The translations under genes and the position numbers were made by a program. 64,000 nt of DNA. It comes from Paulownia fortunei. Lineage: Eukaryota; Streptophyta; Magnoliopsida; Lamiales; Paulowniaceae. Shown here one piece after another: positions 1 through 11,500 of the stretch (positions are counted from its first letter, which is position 1; the number at the start of each line of letters is the position of its first letter). The notes below the pieces were generated by a model that worked only from the letters and a program-made list of their open reading frames with translations, did not search any database and was not told where the DNA came from. Location of the stretch: NCBI GenBank assembly GCA_019321725.1, contig CM033113.1, forward strand, positions 9,114,001-9,178,000, given 5' to 3'.

Positions 1-1060
1 TATGTGTACAAGATGGCTTAAAAGTTTAGATAATCAACTTAAATCAATTAGACACGTATTTTTTTATTTATGGACACATTCACATATTAATAAAAAATGG
101 TTTAGATTTTGTAAGGTTAACGGTGTGAGGCTTAAAAAATTTTTACGGGATATTCCAACTTGTTGGAATTCAACATATAAATTATTAGAAGAATCTATCG
201 ACTATAAAGATTTATTATGTCAATTTTTTTTACAAATTGTTTCTACTCCTTTCCATTTATATCTACATCATTGGACAGTATGTGAAAAAAATTATAATAT
301 TTTAAAAATATTTAATTATGCAACTTTACAATTATCTAGTATTTATTCCCCAACTTCTCATTTAGTATTATTAAATTATTATAATACTGCATCAATTTTA
401 CATAAAAATATTAACTCCCATGATGAAAATTTAGTAAATTGTGCTTTATCAATGCAGTTGAAATGGGAAAAATATTTTTTTGAAATTTCAGATATTAATT
501 TAATTGCTGTAATTTGTTATCTTACACTTAAATTAGATAGTTTACAAGACTTGTTATTAATTTATTATAATGCTTTAAAACGTAATGAAAATGATTATAA
601 TTTAGATATTAATAATATTATATTTAAAATTAGAACACTTTTAAATGAATTTTATAATGAATACAGTTTCAAGTATGGTTCACAATTAACTTAAGTTGAT
701 ATACATAGAACTAGTAGTAGTAGTAGTAGTTTTAGGCTTACGTAGTACAACTTTTACTTAGGGAACGGACTAAACGTTCTCCAGGATCCTCAAGTTTTAG
801 CCAGAAACTTGAGAGTTATTTTAATATTTCATTTGAGTTTAATGAGACAGATGTCAATGGAGAGTTTGATATTTTGCGATGGTGTTCGCAAAAGGAGTAA
901 ATGTATCCAGTTTTGTCCGTGATGGCGAAGGAGATACTTGCTTCACCAGTTTCAACCATTGTAGTGGAGCAAGTTTTCAGTGTGGGAGGCAATATATTGA
1001 GTAAGAAATGCTCAAGTTGTCTCTCGAGAATTTAGAATTTCAAACATGTCTTGATAATTG
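1..1060 (+). pseudogene. hAT-family transposase, 3' part, broken
   Basis: The left window edge cuts this gene. An open frame to 694 holds a hAT-like core: the stretch DIPTCWNSTYKLLEES (about residues 50-65) matches the conserved 'P-T-R-W-N-S-T-Y' block of plant hAT (Ac/Tam3, RICESLEEPER-like) transposases. After about 150 bp of decayed sequence, the C-terminal dimerisation domain is readable at 841-1032: FDILRWC, then YPVLSVMAKEILASPVST, then VFSVGGNILS. This domain has an in-frame TAA at 898-900 just before the Y-P-V-L-S motif. Family knowledge: hAT transposases cut and paste elements with 8-bp target duplications. With the internal stop and the frame breaks this copy cannot make an active transposase. 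Confidence in the family is high; the exact ends are not determined. Confidence 0.85.
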
Positions 1061-1639
1061 TATCAAGGCCTCAGTACAAAGAAAATTCAGTCGAAATCGA
1101 AGGAAGATCAAGAGGAGGACACGAACGGAACAACGATGGGAACAAGTGGGAGTGATTGAGCTATGCCACTCCCTTAGGTAAGGACGGTTAAAAGGTAAGA
1201 GAACTACGTAGGCTTTGATTCCTCTATACCCTAAGAAGTTACGTAGGCAACTTAAATTTAAGTTCAAGCCCCTTTTTATTATTAAAATAGTTTTTAATTA
1301 TATAATTTAAATTTTTGCTAATATTTTTTAAAATTTAAGTGCAAATTTTTTTATTGAAATTTAAGTTTAAACTTTTAAGATTTCAAGTTGAGGATCTTTT
1401 TTTATATACATTTATTATAATTAGAATATTTGATACTTTAAATTTTAGATAATAACTTTTTTTCAAATTTAAGTTAAAGTTTATTCATTAAGTTAAAAAA
1501 TTAATGATATTTTTTAAAAAATTTAAGTTCAAAAATTTTCATTCAAATTTATGTTAAAGATTTCAAACCTTTGTTTTTGTTTTATAAAAGTTATAATTTT
1601 GTAGAATTAATGGTTAGTTAAAAAGTTATAAATTTTCAA
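1061..1639. other. AT-rich non-coding tail of the hAT element
   Basis: This stretch lies between the hAT dimerisation domain and the GC-rich subterminal repeats. It is mostly A/T with many TTTAAATTTAAG-like runs. No coding similarity is visible, and I read it as the 3' untranslated and subterminal part of the same element. Confidence 0.5.
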
Positions 1640-1659
1640 AATATAAGGTAAAATTAAAA

Positions 1660-1841
1660 ATAAAAAATTCAAGGGTCGGAACCGGCGGTTAACTAGAACC
1701 GTAATCGGAATGGCCCGACGGTTCCGGAACTTGGACCGTAACAGGCCTTGATGGTTAAGGTTAAGGGTCAGGATTTTCTTCACCCGTGGAACTGGCGGTT
1801 TCGAACCATAATCGGCGGTTCTTGAACCGTGGTCAGGTCTA
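1660..1841 (+). mobile_element. hAT 3' subterminal repeats and probable element end
   Basis: A GC-richer island repeats short motifs of the kind GAACCGGCGGTT, GGTTCCGGAAC and GAACCGTGGTCAGG in both orientations. Such dense AACCG/CGGTT repeats are typical of the subterminal regions of plant hAT elements. The string AACCGTGGTCAGGTCTA at about 1826-1842 resembles a hAT terminal inverted repeat. The 5' end is outside the window, so the terminal repeat and the 8-bp target duplication cannot be tested here. Confidence 0.6.
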
Positions 1842-1889
1842 CAATTAGCATTCATATTTGAGTTAGATGTATCCATAATTTGAGTAAAT

Positions 1890-2300
1890 TGAATTTTCTA
1901 GTTAGACTGGAATTCTTCCTTAAGTAAGAATATATATCTCTTAATCACATTCAATAGAACGTGTGAGTGAATGTAGTTCTCCCATCACACTCTCTCTATA
2001 TTATCTCTTTCCTAAAATTTCTCCATACGTCTTCCTTGGATTATCACCATAAACTCCAATGATTTAAGGTATGCAATTAAGTAAATAACTCTAATAGTTA
2101 TTCACTACCAACGAGGAATGTATGTTTGTGTTTGATCAAAATGACGTTGGTGGACGAATTTGATTTGGGATATGTGGATCGATAATCCACTGCAAATAGG
2201 TATATTCAATCCACTTTTATATATGAATATTAATTCATATTGTTGTTATGTATTTTCTAATAGTAGTATCAGATGCAATAGGGCTCGTTCTTGCCGTTGG
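1890..2300 (+). repeat. Possible 3' end of a Copia LTR with primer-site remnant
   Basis: A transcribed-leader-like stretch (CT-rich at 1975-2040) runs to TTTTCTAATAGTAGTATCAGATGC at about 2254-2277. TAGTATCAGA is one base from the Met-tRNA primer site TGGTATCAGA that follows many Copia LTRs. No partner LTR or internal coding region follows, so this would be a truncated remnant. Evidence is a single degenerate motif plus position. Confidence 0.3.
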
Positions 2301-2609
2301 ATTGAAATTACAAATGTTTTATGCTTAAAAAAAATGTAAAAGCATAAAAATAATTTACGAATTTTTCACCATACGAAAATCTTAATGTGTGGATAATGTG
2401 ATTAAAATTGGTGAGTTGGTCTAAGATATCTAAATTAATTATGCAAAATTTGGTACTGGTTCAATATTTTATTCTAGATCTAAATAAATTATTTATTAGT
2501 TCTTTATATTTAGCGAAATAAAAAATTTCGCAACTTAGGCTACTAATATCACTCCACTAAACTAATAAAAATAGTATGTTTTTGTGGTCAAGGAGTTGGG
2601 ATTCCATAA
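2301..2609. other. AT-rich spacer ending in TPS flank unit
   Basis: No gene is visible. The last 55 bp (from about 2556) match the TPS flanking unit at 38680-38730 (shared text GGAGTTGGGATTCCAT). That unit resumes at 4868, after the 2.26 kb insertion. Confidence 0.5.
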
Positions 2610-4867
2610 TGTTAGAGTAGGATGCCCAACGTCCTAATTAAATTGAGTATATTATATATTTTTTTTCTTTTGTAAAGACAATCTTATAGGGAATCATATT
2701 AATAAAAAAATATTTTTTTTATCTTATGTCTTGCATCTTTTATTTCTCTACAGTAAATAAAGTCCTTAGACCAAATTTAGCTATGAGGCATGATCGCGCA
2801 TATGATGGTAATCATGGAACATGCCTTTAAAATTTTGATCTTAAATAAGTTCTGAGTTGAGAGCTTTTTGAGATGAAATATCAAATAACTCAGTAAGACT
2901 CGCACATGTCTCATCGTGAGACAAGGATGTTGCATTCTATTGGCATTAACGCAGAGACGCAAGTGCATGTATATGGGTGCTTGTTAGGAAACAAGTACAC
3001 CGAACATGGCCCACAAGAAATTCTTACCGGGAAGCTTTACATGTCGAAATAAGAATTTCTGTATTGCGATAGTACATAGCTAGTCCTTGGACTTGAAACA
3101 CGATGATAGCCTTGTACGCAACCTGCAACACTTTGATATATTTTTTGATTGCTTGATAATCACAAAAGGGATATGTTGGGTGTTGCACTGGTGTGCATGA
3201 AGGTTTTCCAATGGCCAACATAGAATTCGACACTTGTCATTTTAAACAAGAGAATCTCCTGTGTTTTTATAATTTTGTGATGCAAAGATACTGACCAAGG
3301 CAGGATGAATCGTGATTCATCAGTAATCATTAGAACTTGAAATAGGATTACAGTTATTGAACCATTTAAGGTTTCAACTTATAATTCATTTTCTAAATTC
3401 AATTGGGAGATTAGCGATCGAAAGGACCGTACGTATATGATACTCGTAACTGAAATACGTTTACTTGATATTTCACCTAAAACTAATGTGTCATTATTAC
3501 TTGCTTTTTTTCTTATGGATAATAAGATTCTTGAAATTAAGGAGTTAATTTGAAATGAATTAATTAATTGAAATAATTGTTATTCATAAATTGCAAATAT
3601 TACAAGCCCACTACTAACTTAGTAGTGAATTTAAAAGGGTCACACATATTTATAAAATGCAATATTTCTAATTTTGGGATTTATCCAATGGTTGTTAATT
3701 AATTAATTAATTAAGGTTTTATTTAATTTAATAGTTAAATTAAATTATTTAATTAATTAATTAGATTATTTAATTAGATCTAATTTGATTAGGAAGCCCA
3801 ATTGGAGTAAATTATAAATAATTAATTGGATTGATTAATTTGGGATTAAATCAATTGGATTGATTTGTGATTTTTAAGTCCAAGTCCAAAAATTAATATG
3901 GATCACTTAAAAAGCCCACTAGAATATAAAAATAATAAATTAAATAAATATAATTTATTTAATTAACATATTTATAAATATATAAATAAAGTGACCAATT
4001 TTTATAGGATAAAAATTTGCCACTAGGATTTATTTTATATAAATATATTTTAGGTATATATTTGATATATATCCATCTTGATATTATTTAAAGAGTGCAA
4101 ATTAATATCAAGAATATATGTAGACAATTTTGATGACTAATGTAGTATCAAACTAGTCCACATACATTGGAGAGAGAAAAAGAGAAGAATTGTTGGAAGA
4201 TTTAGAATCATTTCAAAATCAAATTTTGAAATAGTTCAAAAATTGACAAACTTTCTAATTAAGAGTTGGAGTAGGAGAAAAATTTCAAGCCCTATATACA
4301 GGGATGGAAGAAAATTACATGAATTAATTAGCAAAAAATTATTTTGTTAAGTCTTCTATTTTTCTCTCCAAGTAAAGAAAAAAAAAGGTGTTTTCTTGAA
4401 ATCTTGATTTATTGTTCTTAAAAGAAAACTAGTTTCTTTATATTCTCTTTATATCCAAGTTTCAAAAACTTAAAGAATCAATCTTTATTGTTCTTAAAAG
4501 TTTATTCTTGATACATCAATTGGATCAAAAAGGTAAAATTTACTCTGGATCCAGATTAGTAAACGATTAAAAGGATACTAACGAACCCTTTTAATTGGTG
4601 TTATTTTTCATATTGTGGACCGATAGAGGAGAGACACTTGGATCCCTGCAAGTTCTAAAACAGGATAAGCAATTGATTGCTTCATTCCCTATAACAATTG
4701 AAGTGCACGAAATATATAATCCGAATTAATATATTTATTTTATATATATTCACTTGAATAAGCATGATTGTTAGAATCACTTTCGAATAGAGGAGATAAA
4801 TTTATTTTTTTTTATAAAAAAATTAATTTTTCGCTGGCATGCCCTTACGATTATTGCAAACCCAACA
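2610..4867. mobile_element. Solo-LTR-like insertion, 2258 bp
   Basis: The boundaries come from comparison with an uninserted relative at 38700: the unit reads GGAGTTGGGATTCCATAA here, is interrupted, and continues as CTTAATACCCTTGGTCCAAGG at 4868. The insert starts TGTTAGAG and ends CCCAACA, the TG...CA form of LTRs. The flanking 5-mers are CATAA (2605-2609) and CTTAA (4868-4872), a one-mismatch target duplication. A TATATA box at 4293-4298, near the right end, fits an LTR promoter read on the plus strand. There is no gag-pol coding sequence, so I read it as a solo LTR; a non-coding LARD-like element is the alternative. Confidence 0.65.
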
Positions 4868-6060
4868 CTTAATACCCTTGGTCCAAGGCATTATCAAGAA
4901 CAATATCTAAATTCAAAGTCTAAAATCTCAAATGCAACGTTTTTCTTGCATGAAAATATTTATCTTTGAGAATTTTCAAATAAATTACAAATTGAAGCAT
5001 AGAAGTTGCTATGTTTATGTGAAACTCGTGCACTTCACTACTTGACCAAGAGTGGTGGAGAGTATGTATTGAATTAAATATATTGTGTTTGAATGAGATA
5101 TTAAGATATTTAATTTTTTTATAATTTATTTAAAATTTATATGAATTAGTAGATTTTTAAAAATTAAAAGCGCTACAAAAGAAAAGAGTTTTAGTGAGAA
5201 GACTGTCACTTGACAAATAATAAAATTTGTTACAAGTTTTGTAATTTAACAATGACAATATTTAAATATCCACTGTTGAAAATTAAAGCACAAAAGTTAT
5301 GTATAAACTATCACAATTATTGATGTTTTGTCCATGATGCAGGCTAAATGATCGAAGGACACAAATTCACTTTATATTTTTCTTCTCTTTCGATTTTCCC
5401 GTCCGATGCAGCTTTTTTAAGATTTTAGGGTAGAAAAAAAAACTTGATATGTGCCATTTATTTGATTTTTTTTTTTTAACTTGGCTTGAGTTCGTAATAT
5501 ATTTATTCTGTTCAAGTTTATAATATATTTTTTTACTTGAGGCGTTGGTTTTGTAGTTATCATACAACAAGAATGCTAGTTTTGTTAAGTTCTTAATTAT
5601 GTTTGTAAAAATTAGTGACATTTAACATATAACTTCTTAAACGCATAATTTGCCATATATAAATCTACGTATTTGTGCTCATATAATTGCATCTTAGACA
5701 AAAAGTCTTCAATTTATAAATCTACATATTTGTACTCATATAACTGCACCTTACTCACTTGACAAAAAGTCTTCAATTTTTTTAAAATTAATGTGCTAAT
5801 GTATATCAACCTCTTAGAGACAGAAAATGAGGAGAGATGTATTTTATTGGGAGAGATAATCTTATTTAGAATATGAATTTCCATTTCCATCCCATTTAAA
5901 GTCCAATTAGGAGTATACAAGATAAACCAATATGGATGCAATCCTAATACACCAATAATGACAAAGTCGATTAACCTATATAAGTATAGTTCCATGTCAT
6001 GAAGTCTTTTATTGATATGTTGTAACTTAATTGATAAAGTTGAGGAGCAAAGGATTCACC
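4868..6060. repeat. TPS 3'-flank unit, copy next to gene A
   Basis: Non-coding DNA between the solo LTR and the 3' end of TPS copy A. It matches the 38730-39960 region downstream of TPS copy C almost throughout; for example ATTCAAAGTCTAAAATC, the GATGCAGGCTAAATGATCG block at 5338, and the stretch before the stop codon. Part of it also matches 9960-10960 and 30020-30900. It is the intergenic part of the tandem repeat unit. Confidence 0.75.
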
Positions 6061-6086
6061 CTCATACACCATTCGGACTTGGATCT

Positions 6087-8520
6087 TCAAATTGTCACTG
6101 GCTCAATCAGTACACAGTTTATATATATCTTTCATCTTAGATTTGGAATTGGCGTACCCATCTTCATCCACATACATAAGTTTTATCACACGAGCAAGAA
6201 TGACAACATTCATAAAGATTGGCAAAGAGACTATTGTTGGTTGAAGGCATTCTTGATTTATATCCTTCCATGCTTTCTTCAATTGTTCTTGAAATTCAGC
6301 AAAATCCTCCTTCTCTGAGGCACCATTTTGATTCATGTAACATTGCACTGCTATGAGTTTTGGTTCAAACTGTGCAAAAATAGAAACAAAATAAAAAATC
6401 AAAATCTTAAAAACTAACATAAAGTCAAAATATTTAGTGTATCCAATTTCACTGCATTCAATAAACGGATGCAGTGTAAATTCAGTATGGAATTTCAGTT
6501 TCTTACCCCGTATCCTACCATGTCATCCATTAATCTACAAATTGTTGATGCTGCTCGTACTATTACTGGTTCACTTGAAACCCAATCAAAGTCTTCCTTT
6601 GTTACTAGATTTCCCATACCAACCAAGGAAGTTGTGGACAACATCATATAAGCACCAGATATAAGTGCCACCTTCATATACTCCTCCATCATTGGCATAT
6701 ACTTACTGTAAAGCCATTTTGCCTCTTCAAAATATGCCCTAACCAATTTTTTCATCTGCAAATTTTGCCATAAAATAAATAAAATGGGGACATCGTGGAT
6801 AGAGATGCAAACTTGACAGTAATGAAAAAATCGTGTTATTGATAAAATACCTCTTCTTTTGCGTATTGGACATGATATGATCCGCCTACTTTTTCCATTT
6901 CATCTTCCATTTCAACATAAACATTCAGAAGTGCCTCGTAACATATTCTCATGTATGGTGGCAATTGCTCCAAGGCATTAACATCCCAACTAGTGTTAAA
7001 AGAAAAAAAAAGGTAAAATTGCCAAATCAAATATATTCACAAATTAAATTTTATAAATAGATTTGTTAACTTTAAATAAAAACTTGGATGCAACCTCTGA
7101 ATAACGTTTGTGAAAAGTTGGAGATCATCTAACGTTCCATAGATATCATAAATGTCATCAATAATAGAAGTCATAGCAATGACTTTGGTTAGTATTCTTC
7201 TTGCAATGTGGAATTGGGGCTCAAAGTAGACTGACAATATCTAAAAGTAGCATTCCACCACTCTATCTCTTGCAAAAGGCAATTTGTTTGCAAAGTCTAA
7301 AGCCTTCCACCACCTACAATGATTTTGTTGCCATATAAGATTGCATTAAACACAAGACATAATGTTAATTTGTATGTTGTACAAGCTAACCTTGTAATAT
7401 CGCTTAGCTCTTTCTGATGTATCTTTTGTACCATGTTGAAGTCCAGTTTTGCGAAATTCAGTAGTGTTTCATTGTGGGACTCGTCCTCTTGGTACATGGA
7501 AATAAATTTCCTAGCTCCCAACCTAGTCAAACTCTTGCGAATTGGGATCTTCAAAGCTTCATTAACTCGTGTAGAAAGAGAATTGCTCATTTGGTGGATC
7601 AAAGACTCGAGGTGAGAGGAAGAAAACTCTAATGCTTTGTGGAGAATTTCCTCCCCATCTACTACAAAATGTGCAGCCTCGTATAAGTTTAACATCCCTT
7701 CAACATTGTTTATCAACGACTCCTTAAAATTTCCTTCATGGTCTATGAATTTGTTGAACACATCTGCAATGCAAAAATTAATAAATAAAGAAAGTTGTGT
7801 TTCTTTGCACTTACATGGCTGCCCAATTTAATTTGCAAATGAGTATAATATTGAATACTTACCACATGACACATAGTAGCCTTGTTGTCTAAGCAGACGA
7901 AAACGAAGAGCAACAACACGGAGATCATTGTCTTTTTTACTGTATTCTGGGTAAGTCTCATGTATGTGTTGTAAGGATTTGTCAATTTCATTTTCAAAAT
8001 GATAACCCACTCCAAGCCATTGGATTGCATCAATGAGTTCTATTTTATGCGATGAGTCATCTAGTATTTGGGCTAGCAACTTCCTCACATTTTCCTTTTG
8101 TCTTTCAAGTTCTTCCTCTTCTGCAACACAGATTTGCTGCACAAAAAAGAGATTAACATATTAAACATTACTAAAGTTAACATAATAGCGAGGGCTTCCA
8201 TAACTCCCGGGTCAATATATATCTGAAAGCATGGTGTAGGTTAGTTCAGTAGTTGAAACATTAGCATATATTAAAATCAGGTCATGGATTTGAATTTTCC
8301 GCAAGTAAAATGATACTACCATGAGTTGTATATATAAACCCTTTGTTAGCTAACAACAAAATAAATAATGTGTTGAGAACTACAATTATACCGTAACGTT
8401 TGAAGTATATCTAAGAAAATAGTCTCCCCAAATAGTTGGGTGATATGTTACCGAACGACGAACATCCTCTGAAATGACATTCTTGACTGAAAAAGGAGCA
8501 GCTGATATATGCATTTCCAT
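6087..8520 (-). pseudogene. Terpene synthase (TPS-a type), copy A, full length with two lesions
   Basis: Seven exons, all with GT..AG introns and matching phases: 8392-8520, 7863-8136, 7391-7763, 7095-7313, 6851-6989, 6507-6755, 6087-6369, about 555 codons as in typical TPS-a enzymes. Such enzymes ionise and cyclise farnesyl diphosphate in the cytosol. The start at 8520 (MEMHISAAPF) lies about 95 bp after a TATA box and leaves no transit peptide. Motifs: RRX8W (residues 21-31), RDR (274-276), DDIYD (311-315, Mg-diphosphate binding), and the NSE-type site beginning DD at 455-456 with its final E at 463. Lesions: TGG to TAG at 7241-7243 (codon 283, just upstream of DDIYD), and a 1-bp insertion in an AT run near 6107-6115 that changes the last residues and gives a stop at 6103-6105. 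Exon 7 also lacks about four residues after FE compared with the usual family pattern. A truncated product would lack the whole DDxxD/NSE half, so I call it a pseudogene. Confidence 0.92.
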
Positions 8521-8589
8521 CTTACACTTGAAATGTTTACATAGATATATTGGGTATTCACTTAAAGAAGCTAGTTTTGTTATATTTGA

Positions 8590-11500
8590 ATCAATGTTCT
8601 TTGTTTTGAGGTATTTATAGGTCTCTTGAGGGGCTTGGTGTTGGTGGGGCCATTTTGCAAATCTAGTTGCACATTTTTTACAATCTGTTTTTTTCAAAAA
8701 ATTGATTGGAAATATTATACATTCTAAAATGGACTTGTCATTGATTTCTAACTTACTATTGGACAGTACATTAAATTAAGATTTTTGTTAATTTACATAT
8801 ATTTGAAAATAGTAAACTCAGTACTCTTAAAAATGATATCAGCATATTCTCTAAAATTGAAACCAGTTTGGACGATTCCTACGTAACAAATTTAAACGTG
8901 TTACATAAGATAGGTCATACTAAAAAATCTTTTTAAGAAAATTAACTAGACCTAAGTTTACTAGGGACTCATTTACATGAAAAAGGACTAAAGTGCTCTT
9001 TTTGATTCACTGATGAATCTTTAAATTTATATCAAATATTCTAATTATTTAATTTACAACAATAAACCTAAAGTATTTTACTCTTTTCAATATTGCAGAT
9101 TATAATTATTGGAAGTAGAATATCTATTATAATTTACTCATAAATTAACATCTTTGCCATTATTTTATGATAGGTAAGTGGTAATCAATATAATCTCAAT
9201 AATTGCTCGAAAGAACCCATTAGATATTGCATTTAGGATTTCATTCATGTATAATTACCAGGAATAATGAATTAATATAAAAGTCTTAAATTTAAAGGAG
9301 TGGCATGCTTGCATTCATTTAACTACATATGAATATTTACAAATAATAATTCGTTTATAGGATTTTTATTTTTTTATTTTTATTTTAATAATTTACAACA
9401 AATTTAAAAAATTATTTACAAAATAACTCTTCCCAAAAAGTAAGTGTTTACTTCAAAGCACCACTATGTGACACTTGCTAAACAATAACTTTTTTTTTTT
9501 TTTTAAAGTTGCCGTACATGGTTGGCCTTTATTATAAAAGCATCACCACAAGCAGCACTTTCAATACATTGAAGGTATATTAATGGCATAGGCATCAAAT
9601 GTATCTTTATGTGTAGCCATTAACTCACCTTCAATCATGTGGTGCACCTTTAACGGTGCACACGTGACACCTTAATAATAAAAATTAGTATATTAAAAAT
9701 AAAAAAGAAAATAATTATTTAGAATAAATAACATTACGTAGCGTTTTAAAGTACATAATTAATTTTTTTGGAGTTGATATTCAATAAATAAATTTTATAA
9801 ATTACCATAAATTGTTAAAAAAATTATGGTTGAATGAATTTATCCTATATATAATTTTTTTTTCCTTGATATTTATATTTTCAGTGCCTACAAATATTAC
9901 TTATTTAATGTCACTTTACTAAATCAATAAAATAATATTTTTTGTGCTCAAGGAATTAAGATTCCATGGATACCGTGCTCCAAAACATCATCATGACCAA
10001 TATTTTAAAAGTGAAGCAGAGAGATTTGTATGTTCATGTGAAACTCATGCACTTCACTACTTAGACCAAGGATAGAGAATATGTATTGAATTAAAAATCT
10101 ACACTAAAGAATTCCTACGTTCACATTCTACTGAACAATAGCTAAATATTGTGTTTGAATGAGATATTAATATACTTAAATTTTTTTATAATTTATTTGA
10201 GAATTTATATGAATTTGTAAATCTTTAAAGTAAAAGCACTAAAAAAAAAGGAGTGTTAGTGACAATATTGTCACTTTACAATATTAAATTTGTTATTAAC
10301 TACATACATTTAGGAGAAAAAATATTATTTTATCATAATGATAATTTTTATAAATTTAATTTTAACAATGACAATAATTATATTTAAATTATCACTATTG
10401 AAAATGCACCAAATTATGTATAAATTATCCTATTAGCAATTTCGCTAAGAGGTTGATATATTTTAGTCCATTAATTTTAGAAAAATCAAAGACTTAAATT
10501 ATTATTTTATCATAATGATAATTTTACAAGTTTAATTTTAACAATGACAATAATTATATTTAAATTAACACTATTGAAAATGCACCAAATTATGTATAAA
10601 TTATCACTATTAGCAGTTTCGCTAAGAGGTTGATATGTTTTAGTCCATTAATTTTAGAAAATATTGAAGACTTTTTATCAAGTGCGTACAATTGCAATTA
10701 TACGGTACAAATATGTAGGTGTATATATTGCAAAATATGTGTTTAAGAAGTTATATGTTAAATATCACTATTTTTTTACAAACATATTCAAGAACTTAAC
10801 ATTTTGTTGTATGAGTACTACAAAACCAACGTTTCAAGTAAAATAAAAAATATTATGAACTTGCAGGAATAAATATATTATGTACTCATGTCAAGTTAAA
10901 AAACACCTCAAAGAAGGCACATATTAATTTTTTTTAATCCTAAATTTTCGAAAAAAACTCTTATTCAATGGAAAAAATTGAAGGGAAAAGAAGAATACAA
11001 AGTAAATTAGTGCTTTGGCCATCACAACCAAACACTAAGGGCTAAAGTGATATACAACCACTCGTTTTTAAAAAATAAAAGAAAGTTTGCATATGAGTGG
11101 TTGATTTCATCTTGGCCACATAGCATTTATCCAGATATGGGTACGAGGAGAGGAGTCTTACCCATGTTAAAAAGCGTCCACACAAATGAAAACAATTCAA
11201 GGCAACGTTGGAAATACCAGAAATTTTGTCTTTATTCAAATTTATAAAAGTTAATTCAAAATTAGGCTTAGGTTTTAATTTTGACTGTCCATTTATTCTT
11301 AAAAGTCTATATTTCTCTTAAAATATTTTATATATTATTATGGATGTTTTCTCATATTAAAATTATTATACACTCTTTAGTTATTGAAGAGGACAAAATC
11401 AATTTAGTCTCACTTTTATTTATCAAAATATTCATTTCAAAATTTTTAATTCTTGAAAATTAATTCTCATTCGTAAAAGTTAATCGATACTATTTATATT

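Noticed and set aside
1040..1876. Minus-strand frames of 75 and 89 codons
   Set aside because: They lie antisense to the hAT element's 3' part and in its subterminal repeats; no domain.
6031..6664. Plus-strand open frames overlapping TPS exons 6 and 7 of copy A
   Set aside because: Antisense of real exons; the minus-strand frames carry the conserved TPS motifs and splice sites.
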